DNA of 45,920 nt from Bacteroidia bacterium. Its GTDB lineage: Bacteria > Bacteroidota > Bacteroidia > Bacteroidales > Azobacteroidaceae. Shown one piece after another: positions 15,888-24,154 of the stretch; position 1 is the stretch's first letter, and each line of letters begins with the position of its first letter. The DNA lies in contig BNTT01000009.1 in assembly GCA_025996815.1 (NCBI GenBank), positions 1-45,920 of the forward strand. The letters run 5' to 3'. The translations under genes were made by a program, and so were the position numbers. The notes beneath the pieces were generated by a model. That model was not told the origin of the DNA. It saw only the letters and a program-made list of their open reading frames with translations, and searched no databases.

Positions 15888-18767
15888 ATGAATTTACAAA
15901 TTAAATCATTCGCGTTCTTTTTCTCTGTATTGTCTGCTTCATCGCTTTTTGCACAGAGCGACCGGTTGGAATATAAGGAAACATTTGCCCCGTCGGAGGG
16001 CTATATCAGCAAAGTGGAAAAACCTTTGCGAAAAGAGATTTGCCTCAACGGTCGCTGGGACTTTCAGGCGGTGCAACTTCCAACCGGCTATCAGCAGGGC
16101 AAAGGCACTGCACCGGAATTGCCTCTGCCACAAGCCGATAAATGGGACAAAGTGAAAATTAAAATCCCATCGCCCTGGAATATCAATGCGTTTGCCAATC
16201 GCGATTTGGAAGGTCCCGACCACCGCAATTTTCCTTCCTATCCCAAAGAGTGGGAGAATGTGAAAATGGCGTGGATGAAAAAGACCGTTACCGTTCCTGC
16301 CGATTGGAACAACGATAAAATCGTGCTGCATTTTGAAGCGGTTGCCGGACAAACGCAAGTCTATGTCAACGGCAAAAAAGCGGCGGAAAATTTTGATTTG
16401 TTTCTTCCTTTCGATGCTGAGATTACGAATTTGGTGAAAGCGGGCGAAACGGCGGAAATCTTGGTAGGGGTGCGCAGCCAATCACTTTTTGATGACAATT
16501 CCACCAAAGGGCGGCGCATTGTTCCTGCCGGTTCGATGTGGGGCTACCATGTAAACGGCATTTGGCAGGATGTCTATCTGCTCGCCATTCCCAAAATCAA
16601 TATCAGCAATGTGTATATCAAGCCGTTGGTTTCCAAAAACACTTTGGAGTTGGATATTGCGATTGAAAATACGACCAACAAGGAGGCTACGCTTAGTTTG
16701 GGTGGTGATATTCGGGCGTGGATTAGCAAAGCAGGGACGGATATAAACTCTGCCCCCGTGCCGAATTGGGATTTAGCCGCATCCGTTTCCTTGAATATTC
16801 CGCAGCAGAAACTCAAACTTCCGGCAGGCATCACACACAAAACCATCACCGTTGCCGTGAAAGAAGGCGACTTGGAACTGTGGACACCGGAACATCCAAA
16901 TCTCTACGGCTTGACACTTCAACTCGGCACTGACCGAAAATATGAACGCTTCGGCTGGCGGGAATGGACTTTCAGCGGCAGTAAGCAATTGCTGAACGGC
17001 AAAGAATACCAACTGCGGGGCGATTCCTGGCACTTCATGGGCGTTCCGCAACTGACGCGCCGCTACGCCTATGCGTGGTTTACCGCTTTGAAAGATGCCA
17101 ACGCCAATGCTGTGCGCCCACATGCACAAATCTATCCCCGTTTCTATTTCGATGTAGCCGATGAAATGGGTATTTGTATCTTAGCCGAAACGGCAAACTG
17201 GGCAAGCGACGGCGGACCAAAGATGGACTCGCCGCTTTTCTGGGAAAATTCCAAAGACCACTTGAAGCGCATGGTCATTCGCGACCGCAATCATCCTGCC
17301 GTTTTCGGGTGGAGCATCAGCAACGAAAACAAACCGGTAATCCTGTACGTGTTCAAGAAACCCGAATGGATGGCGCAGCAGAAGCAGGCATGGGTGGACT
17401 GGTGCAATATTGTGAGAGAAAACGACACCACCCGCCCATGGATTTCCGCCGATGGCGAAGATGATGGCGAAGGCATTTTGCCAACCACCGTCGGTCACTA
17501 CGGCGATAGAAATTCCATGAAACAGTGGATTGAAACCGGCAAACCATGGGGAATCGGCGAACACAGCATGGCATACTACGGCACTCCCGAACAGGTTTCC
17601 AAATACAACGGCGAGCGTGCCTACGAATCCCAATGGGGACGAATGGAAGGTTTGGCTTACGAATGCTACGATTTGATTGCCCAACAACGCCTGAACGGAG
17701 CAAGTTATGTGTCCGTTTTCAACATTGCGTGGTATGGACTTCAACCATTGCCTTTCGGCAAACGCGATTTGACAACCCCGCCGAGTTTAAACGATGGCAT
17801 TCACTTTGGAGAATACAAAGAAGGACAGCCGGGCATTCAACCCGAACGGATGGGAGCGTATTGCTCCACATTCAATCCGGGCTACGACCCCACCTTGCCG
17901 CTCTACCGCACTTTTCCCATGTTTGAAGCCATCAAAGCCGCCAACGCAGGCGATACACCTGCTTGGTCGAAATGGGCAACAATGCCCGAAAAACAGGTAA
18001 AAGATGAAGGGTATAAGGTAAAAGATGGGAAAAATTACAGCACCGTCTTTTTCATAGGAGAAAAGAATAGTTCTGTAAAACAAATTTTTGAAAATCAAGG
18101 TGTAGTATTTACAACACCTACTAAATTGGTTAGCAATGCTTTATTGATTTTAGACGGCATTTATCGCGCTACGGCAAAAGAGCTTGATTTAATTAAGGAG
18201 TATAGCAGCAAAGGAGTTGATATTTGGATTTGGGCACCCACTCCGGTAAGTATTGAAAGCTATAAATCGTTTCTGCCGAATGAATTGATTTTGAAACCTC
18301 GCACCGCCTCCTCTTTCATCCCCATACAAAAATCGTGGTTGAAAAACACGGTCAATTCCGATTTCTATTTCTGTGAAACACAAACCGGCGAGGCATCCCA
18401 ATACGGGATGACCGGCGATTTTGTGAAGGAAGGCGAAGTGCTGTTAAACGCGTGCCCCACCGATTGGCGCAAATGGAACAAGCGGGCGGAAGAACTCAAA
18501 ACGGCAGCAGTGCTTCGCAGTGAAAACGAAACCTCAAAATTGCCGACAGCGGTCTTCGTGAAATATCCAACCGCCGGTTCCACCTGTTATGTCAGCACTC
18601 TGGACGACTTTGCCAACACCGCAAAGGGCTATTTCACTCTGGAAAAGATACTTGCAACGGCAGGCATCCCTGTTAAAGGACAAAAAATGTACGAAGAGAA
18701 GACAAACGAACAAGGCGAAAAAGAGATAAACTGGTTAGCTCCTTTTCCAACAAAACAGATTCAATAA
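15888..18767 (+). CDS. Glycoside hydrolase family 2 enzyme with C-terminal amidotransferase-like domain
   Basis: Secreted GH2 exo-glycosidase (beta-galactosidase/glucuronidase/mannosidase class). Signal peptide to about residue 22, then the sugar-binding jelly-roll domain with LNGRWDFQ and VYVNGK, the immunoglobulin-like domain, and a TIM barrel. The acid/base Glu480 lies in WSISNEN and the nucleophile Glu558 in GIGEHS. Residues about 700-940 form an additional domain resembling a class-I glutamine-amidotransferase-like fold (LLILDGIYRATAKELDLIKEY), found in some GH2 proteins. The linker near 17996-18030 carries a short direct repeat (VKDEGYKVKDGK), and the next 250 bases are more AT-rich than the rest. 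Co-transcribed with the esterase. Specificity unknown. Confidence 0.9.
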   Translation: MNLQIKSFAFFFSVLSASSLFAQSDRLEYKETFAPSEGYISKVEKPLRKEICLNGRWDFQAVQLPTGYQQGKGTAPELPLPQADKWDKVKIKIPSPWNINAFANRDLEGPDHRNFPSYPKEWENVKMAWMKKTVTVPADWNNDKIVLHFEAVAGQTQVYVNGKKAAENFDLFLPFDAEITNLVKAGETAEILVGVRSQSLFDDNSTKGRRIVPAGSMWGYHVNGIWQDVYLLAIPKINISNVYIKPLVSKNTLELDIAIENTTNKEATLSLGGDIRAWISKAGTDINSAPVPNWDLAASVSLNIPQQKLKLPAGITHKTITVAVKEGDLELWTPEHPNLYGLTLQLGTDRKYERFGWREWTFSGSKQLLNGKEYQLRGDSWHFMGVPQLTRRYAYAWFTALKDANANAVRPHAQIYPRFYFDVADEMGICILAETANWASDGGPKMDSPLFWENSKDHLKRMVIRDRNHPAVFGWSISNENKPVILYVFKKPEWMAQQKQAWVDWCNIVRENDTTRPWISADGEDDGEGILPTTVGHYGDRNSMKQWIETGKPWGIGEHSMAYYGTPEQVSKYNGERAYESQWGRMEGLAYECYDLIAQQRLNGASYVSVFNIAWYGLQPLPFGKRDLTTPPSLNDGIHFGEYKEGQPGIQPERMGAYCSTFNPGYDPTLPLYRTFPMFEAIKAANAGDTPAWSKWATMPEKQVKDEGYKVKDGKNYSTVFFIGEKNSSVKQIFENQGVVFTTPTKLVSNALLILDGIYRATAKELDLIKEYSSKGVDIWIWAPTPVSIESYKSFLPNELILKPRTASSFIPIQKSWLKNTVNSDFYFCETQTGEASQYGMTGDFVKEGEVLLNACPTDWRKWNKRAEELKTAAVLRSENETSKLPTAVFVKYPTAGSTCYVSTLDDFANTAKGYFTLEKILATAGIPVKGQKMYEEKTNEQGEKEINWLAPFPTKQIQ

Positions 18768-18803
18768 GGTTCCGCTACCAATCATTTTATTGACTGTTTC
18801 GTT

Positions 18804-18975
18804 GAGTTTCGCAGCACGCAAACTGCCACACAGACAGTTAGAGTGCGTCAGGGACACGTTTACACCACCTATTTCGCCCAACCGATGCGCGGGGAGGCAA
18901 CAGAGGACAATGTGTATGCACGCCTGCACGAAAACGGCATCTCAACGGAACTCACCAACAACTATTATACCTCCG
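18804..18975 (+). pseudogene. Deleted remnant of a second beta-helix (pectate-lyase-like) gene
   Basis: Bases 18804-18853 match 4972-5021 with 2 differences in 50, and 18854-18975 match 7335-7456 with 2 differences in 122. The 2313 bases between (771 codons, in frame) are missing. The result would read EFRSTQTATQTVRVRQG then HVYTTYFAQPM. There is no start, signal or promoter. The right end runs into the 3' end of the oppositely oriented sigma factor gene, whose last two codons and stop fall inside the remnant. It is the scar of a deleted paralogue, not a functional gene. Confidence 0.85.
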
Positions 18976-19534
18976 ATTTTTCAAGACACTCTTCCACTTT
19001 TTGAGATGCGTGGTGGTAGGAGGCTTTGAGGGCACCGACCGATGTGCCCAGCAGGACGGACATTTCTTCGTAGGGCATTTCTTCGTAATAGCGGAGGTTG
19101 AAGACCGTGCGCTGCTTGTCGGGGAGGGTCAGGATGGCTTTTTGAAGCTGTTGCTGGGCTTCGTCGCCGTCGAAATAGGAGGCTGCCGTCAGGCTGTCGG
19201 ACAGGAAAGATGAGTTTTCGTCGTCAAGCGACACGCTGTTTTTGACGCGCACGCTGTTCAAGAAGGTGATGCTCTCGTTGATGGCGATTTTGTAGAGCCA
19301 CGTCGAGATTTTCGACTCGCCGCGAAACGAGTCGATGCTCATCCACGCCTTGATGAACGTGTTTTGCAGCAAGTCGTTGGCATCGTCGTGCGAGAGCACC
19401 ATGCGGCGAATTTTCCAGTAGAGTTGCTCGCCGTAAAAAGCCACGATTTGTTCAAATGCCTTGTTCTGCACAGCCGGTGCGCCGTTTTGCAAGTCGTCGA
19501 GGACTGCCTGCTCGTTGTATGGTTGCTTCTTCAT
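18965..19534 (-). CDS. ECF-type RNA polymerase sigma factor
   Basis: A 189-residue sigma-70 family factor of the extracytoplasmic-function class. Region 2 spans about residues 28-95, with the DANDLLQNTFIKAW and WLYKIAINESITFL motifs. Region 4 spans about 128-180, with LPDKQRTVFNLRYYEEMPYEEMS and a helix-turn-helix. It starts 2 bp after the stop of the porE-like gene, so the two form an operon. No anti-sigma factor is encoded next to it. The final residues (Glu-Val) and the stop codon lie in the beta-helix remnant, so the original C-terminus may have been replaced by a few residues. Confidence 0.92.
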   Translation of the reverse strand: MKKQPYNEQAVLDDLQNGAPAVQNKAFEQIVAFYGEQLYWKIRRMVLSHDDANDLLQNTFIKAWMSIDSFRGESKISTWLYKIAINESITFLNSVRVKNSVSLDDENSSFLSDSLTAASYFDGDEAQQQLQKAILTLPDKQRTVFNLRYYEEMPYEEMSVLLGTSVGALKASYHHASQKVEECLEKSEV

Positions 19535-19536
19535 TA

Positions 19537-21510
19537 TTATCTCAGCTTCGTTTTTTGATAATTGGATGACAGCACTTTGAATGTTGTGCGCCGGTTGATT
19601 TGGTCGGTCATGGCTTGCTGAACAGGGTTTAATGTCCGGATAAATTTTTCATCCAGCACCTGCCCTTCGGGCAAGAAATCATACATTTCGGCGATTCTTT
19701 TCGTAACGACCAGCGGCTCCGATTTGCCATAACCTTTGGCTTTCAGCCGCTCCTTCTCGATGCCGCCTTGAATGAGGAAATTGACCACCGCCTGCGCCCG
19801 CCGTTGCGACATCTCTATGTTGGAGGCATCGGAGCCTATGCGGTCGGTGTGCGCCGACACCTCAATGGTGATAGCGGAATTGGCGTTGAGCGTGGCGATA
19901 ACATCGTCCAATGCCGGTTTCGAGTTCGCACGCAGGGTCGCCTGATTGAAGTCGAAATAGATATTTTCCACCACCTCCGGTCGGGTCAATGACCTCAGTT
20001 TAAAATCCACATAAAACGTGCGCGATTTGCCGATTTGGGGCACTTTCAGTGTCTGCGGCTGATTCAGAAAATCGGGTGCGGATGCCATCATCACATATTC
20101 CACGTCCGGTTTGACTTCCACCTGATAGGTGCCGTCGGCATGTGCAAACAGCCGCTGATTAGTGCCGTCTGTGCCCACCAACCGCACACCGGCACCGGGG
20201 ATTTTCACGTTTTCCCAGTCGGTAATCAGCCCCTCGATGTAGGCAAAAATGCCGGGCTGGTGAAACGAATAAATATGGTCGGCACCGCGCCCGTCGTCGC
20301 GGTTGCTGCTGAAAAAGCCGGTCTCCTTTTGGGGGTAGTAGGTGATGCCGAAATCGTCGGACATACTATTGACGGGCGATTTCATATTTTCTACGCGCCA
20401 ATAGCCACTGACCAGATTGGCTTTGAAAATATCCATTCCGCCCATGCCGGGGTGTCCGTCGGACGAAAAATACAGCGTCGCATCGTCGCGTATGTAGGGG
20501 AACTCTTCGTCGCCCGGCGTATTGATTTCGGGACCCATATTTTCGGGCTTAGCCTCGCCGATGTCGGCTATACGCACGCGCCAGATGTCTTTCCCGCCCT
20601 GCCCCCAGGGGGCGTCGGACACGAAATAGAGGTAGCCATCTCTGCCAACAGCCGGATGCGCCGCCATGATGTCAGGCTCGCTGAACAGTTCGACCTTCTC
20701 TCCCTCGTTCCACTGACCGCCCGCGCGGTTGGATACATATATATCCGCCGTCTGCGACTCGCCTGCGTTGCCTGCCGAGCAGAAGGTGTAATACATCTTG
20801 CTGCCGTCGGCGGTGAATGCGGCGGTGCCCTCGTCATTTTCCGTGTTAAGACCCGCCACGGCTTCCGGTTTCGACCAGACGCCCTTATCGTCTTGCTTGA
20901 CAAAGAAAAAATCGTTGTTTTTCGTGCCCGTGATGGGGCTTTTATCGCCCTTAGCCTCCTTGCGCGGCGAACTGAAATAGAGTTGGTCGGCACCCAGCAG
21001 CATCGGCGCAAACTCACCCTCGCGGGCAACGATTTTGTCCATCTTGCGGACTTCATAAGACGTGGGCTTCTGCTTCCATTCCGGTGCCAATTCGCAGCCT
21101 TCAATGCCGTTCTGTGCCCATGCGGCGAGGTTGGGAGGGGGCGCGGTTGCTAAAAAAGAGTTATAAAGTTTGATGGCGTCGGCATATTTACCCTGCTTTT
21201 GCAGCACTTGCGCCTGCCGAAACATCACCATATTGTCGGCATATTTGAAGCGGATGGCAGAATTATAGGCATTCGATGCGCGGCTGGAGTTGGTTTTCCG
21301 AAGCATCTCGCCCTGCCGAAAAGCGACTTCCCCCCGCAGAGCCGTATTTTTTGCAGGCACTTTTGCCAGCACTTTTTTGTACATATCCGCCGCCTCGAAG
21401 TAGTTCCCGCGAGCCTCACGCTCCTTCGCACTACTATAGCTCACCGATTGGCAAGCAACCAGCGCGCAGGCAGCAACGAGGGCTATGAACAGGACGAGAG
21501 GGCGGTGCAT
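19537..21510 (-). CDS. PorE-like OmpA-family lipoprotein (TPR, PD40 propeller, CRD, OmpA)
   Basis: Envelope lipoprotein with the lipobox L-V-A-C. Order of parts: TPR repeats (about residues 25-135), a WD40-like PD40 beta-propeller with repeated LYFSS/MYYTF/LYFVSD motifs (about 150-420), a carboxypeptidase-regulatory-like domain (GAGVRLVGTDGTN, about 430-500) and a C-terminal OmpA peptidoglycan-binding domain (VSAHTDRIGSDASN, MSQRRAQAVVNFL, GYGKSEPLV). This order matches PorE (PG1058) of the Porphyromonas type-IX secretion system, where the protein links the secretion machinery to peptidoglycan; orthology is inferred from the layout only. The frame extends to a TTG at 21525, but ATG 21510 is preferred given the promoter at 21541. 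Cotranscribed with the ECF sigma factor. Confidence 0.83.
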   Translation of the reverse strand: MHRPLVLFIALVAACALVACQSVSYSSAKEREARGNYFEAADMYKKVLAKVPAKNTALRGEVAFRQGEMLRKTNSSRASNAYNSAIRFKYADNMVMFRQAQVLQKQGKYADAIKLYNSFLATAPPPNLAAWAQNGIEGCELAPEWKQKPTSYEVRKMDKIVAREGEFAPMLLGADQLYFSSPRKEAKGDKSPITGTKNNDFFFVKQDDKGVWSKPEAVAGLNTENDEGTAAFTADGSKMYYTFCSAGNAGESQTADIYVSNRAGGQWNEGEKVELFSEPDIMAAHPAVGRDGYLYFVSDAPWGQGGKDIWRVRIADIGEAKPENMGPEINTPGDEEFPYIRDDATLYFSSDGHPGMGGMDIFKANLVSGYWRVENMKSPVNSMSDDFGITYYPQKETGFFSSNRDDGRGADHIYSFHQPGIFAYIEGLITDWENVKIPGAGVRLVGTDGTNQRLFAHADGTYQVEVKPDVEYVMMASAPDFLNQPQTLKVPQIGKSRTFYVDFKLRSLTRPEVVENIYFDFNQATLRANSKPALDDVIATLNANSAITIEVSAHTDRIGSDASNIEMSQRRAQAVVNFLIQGGIEKERLKAKGYGKSEPLVVTKRIAEMYDFLPEGQVLDEKFIRTLNPVQQAMTDQINRRTTFKVLSSNYQKTKLR

Positions 21511-21540
21511 ACGTCTAAATATCAATTAAAATAATCGGTG

Positions 21541-21548
21541 CAAAGGTA
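21541..21548 (-). promoter_or_regulatory. -7 box of the porE-like/sigma operon
   Basis: The minus strand reads TACCTTTG, 30 bp upstream of ATG 21510, matching the Bacteroidota -7 consensus. No clear -33 TTTG is seen at 19-20 bp. Confidence 0.55.
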
Positions 21549-21651
21549 CAAAAAATAAATAAAAAAATATGATTATCGTATATGATATCTAAACTCATTT
21601 TTGTAGGCGACCGAAGCCACTAACAACCGCTCAAATTTTCTGTATTTAAAT

Positions 21652-23580
21652 TTACTTGTTCTTTTTGAATGTCAGACAAGCTCCTCCGCCGGGTGCTAAT
21701 TTCAGCCGAAGCGTATCGCCGGAAGTTACTTGCCGGTTCCTTATTTTCCACGTTTCACGGCTTGTCAGATAATGAGCGTTGTCGCCGTCTTCGATAATCA
21801 CCGCATTATACTTGAAATTATCTAAAAACGTCAGCGGCAATTCGATGGCTCTTTCCGATTCATTGGTTAGGGCTGCAACCAAGTAAGCATCTTCTGTTTG
21901 CCGCATCATCACAATGTATTCGCCTATTTCACCGGCGAGCGTTTTGCTTTCCACCCAGGGCATTTTTTGTGCAGAGAGGAAATTCAGCAATTCGGGATAT
22001 TTGCGGTAAAATTCGGGAATATCGGGAATAATGGTTGCACCGGAAAAAACGACTAAGGTTCGCGCCGCTTCCGAAACCAGGGTGGACGGGACAGGTTGAT
22101 TTTCATCCACGCGGGTTGTTTTGCCTTGACGCAAGTCGAACATGCCGTTGTTCATATCAATCGGACCGGCAATCATATTTACGAAAACCGAAGTAACCAC
22201 TGTTTTAGGCTCAAACACCCGATGGGCGTCCAACTGCGCATGACAATATTCGCGCGTAACGGCATTGGGCCAAGTGCGCATTTGTCCATAGGGATGCACG
22301 GGATAATCGTGGAAATCGACCAATAACTTGTTTTGAGCGCACAAGGCGGTGATTTTTTGCGTCCATTTGTTTTTTTCAGCGGGTGAGCCTTTCATAAATC
22401 CGTATTTGACGCCGGCTGCTCCCCATTTTCCGTATTGTTCCAATGTTTTTTCGATGGGGTATTGCCGTCCGCCTACATCGTTGAGGTATAACCAGACGCC
22501 GATTCCCTTTTCTTTTCCGTATTGAATAATTTTCCGGACATCATTCGCTTTGTCGCCTGCTACCGGGTCAGAGCCGGATTCGTGTTCGGGACCATACCAG
22601 TCGGCATCCAAGACCAACCACAAAAAACCTTGTTCGGCGGCAAAATCAACCATCCGTACCCATGAAGGGTAAGACATTGTATATCGAAATCCGTCATCGG
22701 TGATGGCTCCGTTGATGCGCCAATCCCATACGCCTAACCCCGGCTTCACCCACGAAAAATCGTATTCGGGTGCCGGTTGGGGATTTAGCAGTTCAATCAG
22801 GTGCGAATCAACTAATTTACCGGGTGTAGTGCCATAGAGAACCACGCGCCAGGCAGAGGTATATCCGGCATACAAACTGTCAGGATGCGAAGCGACCGTA
22901 AACCGCGTTTCGCCCTGTTTGGATGAAAGCACCAAAGGAGAGCCGTCAATTAAGTCTGCCTCATGAACAGCCATGAAATGTGCATCATCAGCTTTGACGG
23001 TCATCACCGGAGACTGTTTTTCATTGCAATCCGAGAGTTTTTCGGGACCGATGTTGTGAAATTCACCATTGTAAAACCAAGCCGTATAGTCGCCGGAAAA
23101 ATTGAACTCGGTCAGTTCCGATGTAACCGGCATCGGGGTTGTTCCTGTTTCGGGAACTACATACCGAAAGGCAAAACCGTCGTCATACATACGGGCAATG
23201 ACCTGTAATTTGTAGGGTGCCGATTCGGAGGTCATATTCAGCGTTAATTCACGAAAACGGTCGGCAACATTTTTGCGTTTTCCCCATACGGGATGCCACA
23301 CTTCATCTACTTCTCTTGACGATTGGCTTTCGATTTTCCAAGCAACAGCGGGAAGCGTGTCGCCTGCCGGTGATTGAAACCCAAGTAAAGACTTGTCTAA
23401 CAACATTGTGCCGTCGGCAGAAAAGGAATAGTGCAACAGTCCGTTGTCTGTTTGCGACACGTCCAAGTTAAGCGTTCCATCCGGCGATGAAAGCGAGTAA
23501 TGTTGCGGAGTTTGGCAGGCACAGAGAATGATTCCGGCAAGGAAACTCCAAATAATGTGTGATGAGATTTTGTGATACAT
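21652..23580 (-). CDS. Glycoside hydrolase family 97 lipoprotein
   Basis: A GH97 enzyme (alpha-glucosidase/alpha-galactosidase class, SusB relatives), lipid-anchored through the lipobox L-C-A-C. The N-terminal GH97 beta-sandwich covers about residues 28-280 (SSPDGTLNLDVS, DDGFAFRY). The TIM barrel follows (VDFAAEQGFLWLVLDADWY, VWLYLNDVGG, GVKYGFMKG), then a C-terminal beta-domain. The loop that carries the nucleophilic Asp in retaining members reads K-Y-G-F-M, so that Asp is absent, as in inverting SusB-type enzymes. Of the inverting carboxylates, a Glu in T-R-E-Y-C-H-A-Q is visible, but the preceding acid position appears to be Asp (F-H-D-Y-P). The alignment is by eye, so the mechanism is uncertain. 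It is the last gene of a four-gene operon. Confidence 0.88.
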   Translation of the reverse strand: MYHKISSHIIWSFLAGIILCACQTPQHYSLSSPDGTLNLDVSQTDNGLLHYSFSADGTMLLDKSLLGFQSPAGDTLPAVAWKIESQSSREVDEVWHPVWGKRKNVADRFRELTLNMTSESAPYKLQVIARMYDDGFAFRYVVPETGTTPMPVTSELTEFNFSGDYTAWFYNGEFHNIGPEKLSDCNEKQSPVMTVKADDAHFMAVHEADLIDGSPLVLSSKQGETRFTVASHPDSLYAGYTSAWRVVLYGTTPGKLVDSHLIELLNPQPAPEYDFSWVKPGLGVWDWRINGAITDDGFRYTMSYPSWVRMVDFAAEQGFLWLVLDADWYGPEHESGSDPVAGDKANDVRKIIQYGKEKGIGVWLYLNDVGGRQYPIEKTLEQYGKWGAAGVKYGFMKGSPAEKNKWTQKITALCAQNKLLVDFHDYPVHPYGQMRTWPNAVTREYCHAQLDAHRVFEPKTVVTSVFVNMIAGPIDMNNGMFDLRQGKTTRVDENQPVPSTLVSEAARTLVVFSGATIIPDIPEFYRKYPELLNFLSAQKMPWVESKTLAGEIGEYIVMMRQTEDAYLVAALTNESERAIELPLTFLDNFKYNAVIIEDGDNAHYLTSRETWKIRNRQVTSGDTLRLKLAPGGGACLTFKKNK

Positions 23581-23593
23581 TGATATTTATATT

Positions 23594-24145
23594 TTATTGT
23601 TCTAATTTCTTTCTTAATGCTACTTCTTTATCACTCTCCCAGTAATTACAATCCAATTCAAAGAAAGTGGTTGTATAGGGAATTGTCAAATTGCTTTTCA
23701 AGATGATGACGTTGAACATTCGGCTGACTTCGTCTAAACGGGCAATTAATTCGTCATGCGGAACGGCTATGGAACGGTCGCCCAAAAGTGTTTTCATTTG
23801 CTCGCGCAAAGCATCTATTCCTGCTGCATCTTTTTCTTCTATATAAGACAATTCCTTGTCTTGATAGATAGCGGCTTTGATATGCAGTGCATTGTCTATT
23901 TCCTTGTAAACAAAGTCCAGAATATCCATGTATGATTCGTTGGTGTAAATGGTTTTAATGCCCGGTGCGGTTTGCAGGGGATAAGCCATATCCGTTATCA
24001 CTATCCAATTGCGATGTCCCAACAAAGGGATTTCTACTTTCAATTCATCTTTCCAAGAAGATGTTTTTTGTGTCGTTTGATTGCAGCAACAAGCCAGTGG
24101 CAGGCATAAAATGCTCAATACTAAAAATTTAATTCCCTGTTTCAT
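23594..24145 (-). CDS. RbsD/FucU-like sugar mutarotase predicted as a lipoprotein
   Basis: A 183-residue protein with a lipoprotein signal peptide (lipobox L-A-C at residues 17-19, followed by two more Cys). Two signatures of the RbsD/FucU pyranase/mutarotase superfamily are present. One is LLGHRNWIVITDMAYP (His44, Asp52), equivalent to the G-H-G-D...D-A-x-(Y/F)-P motif. The other is IILKSNLTIPYTTTFFEL near the C-terminus, equivalent to I-I-R-T-G-E-x-T-P-Y-A-N-I-I-L, with the catalytic Tyr kept and Asn replaced by Thr. Known RbsD and FucU work in the cytosol, so an exported, lipid-anchored form is unusual. It lies 9 bp after GH116 and 13 bp before GH97, suggesting it acts on anomers released by these enzymes. 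The family call is by motif only; activity is inferred. Confidence 0.65.
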   Translation of the reverse strand: MKQGIKFLVLSILCLPLACCCNQTTQKTSSWKDELKVEIPLLGHRNWIVITDMAYPLQTAPGIKTIYTNESYMDILDFVYKEIDNALHIKAAIYQDKELSYIEEKDAAGIDALREQMKTLLGDRSIAVPHDELIARLDEVSRMFNVIILKSNLTIPYTTTFFELDCNYWESDKEVALRKKLEQ

Positions 24146-24154
24146 TTTTTTTTA

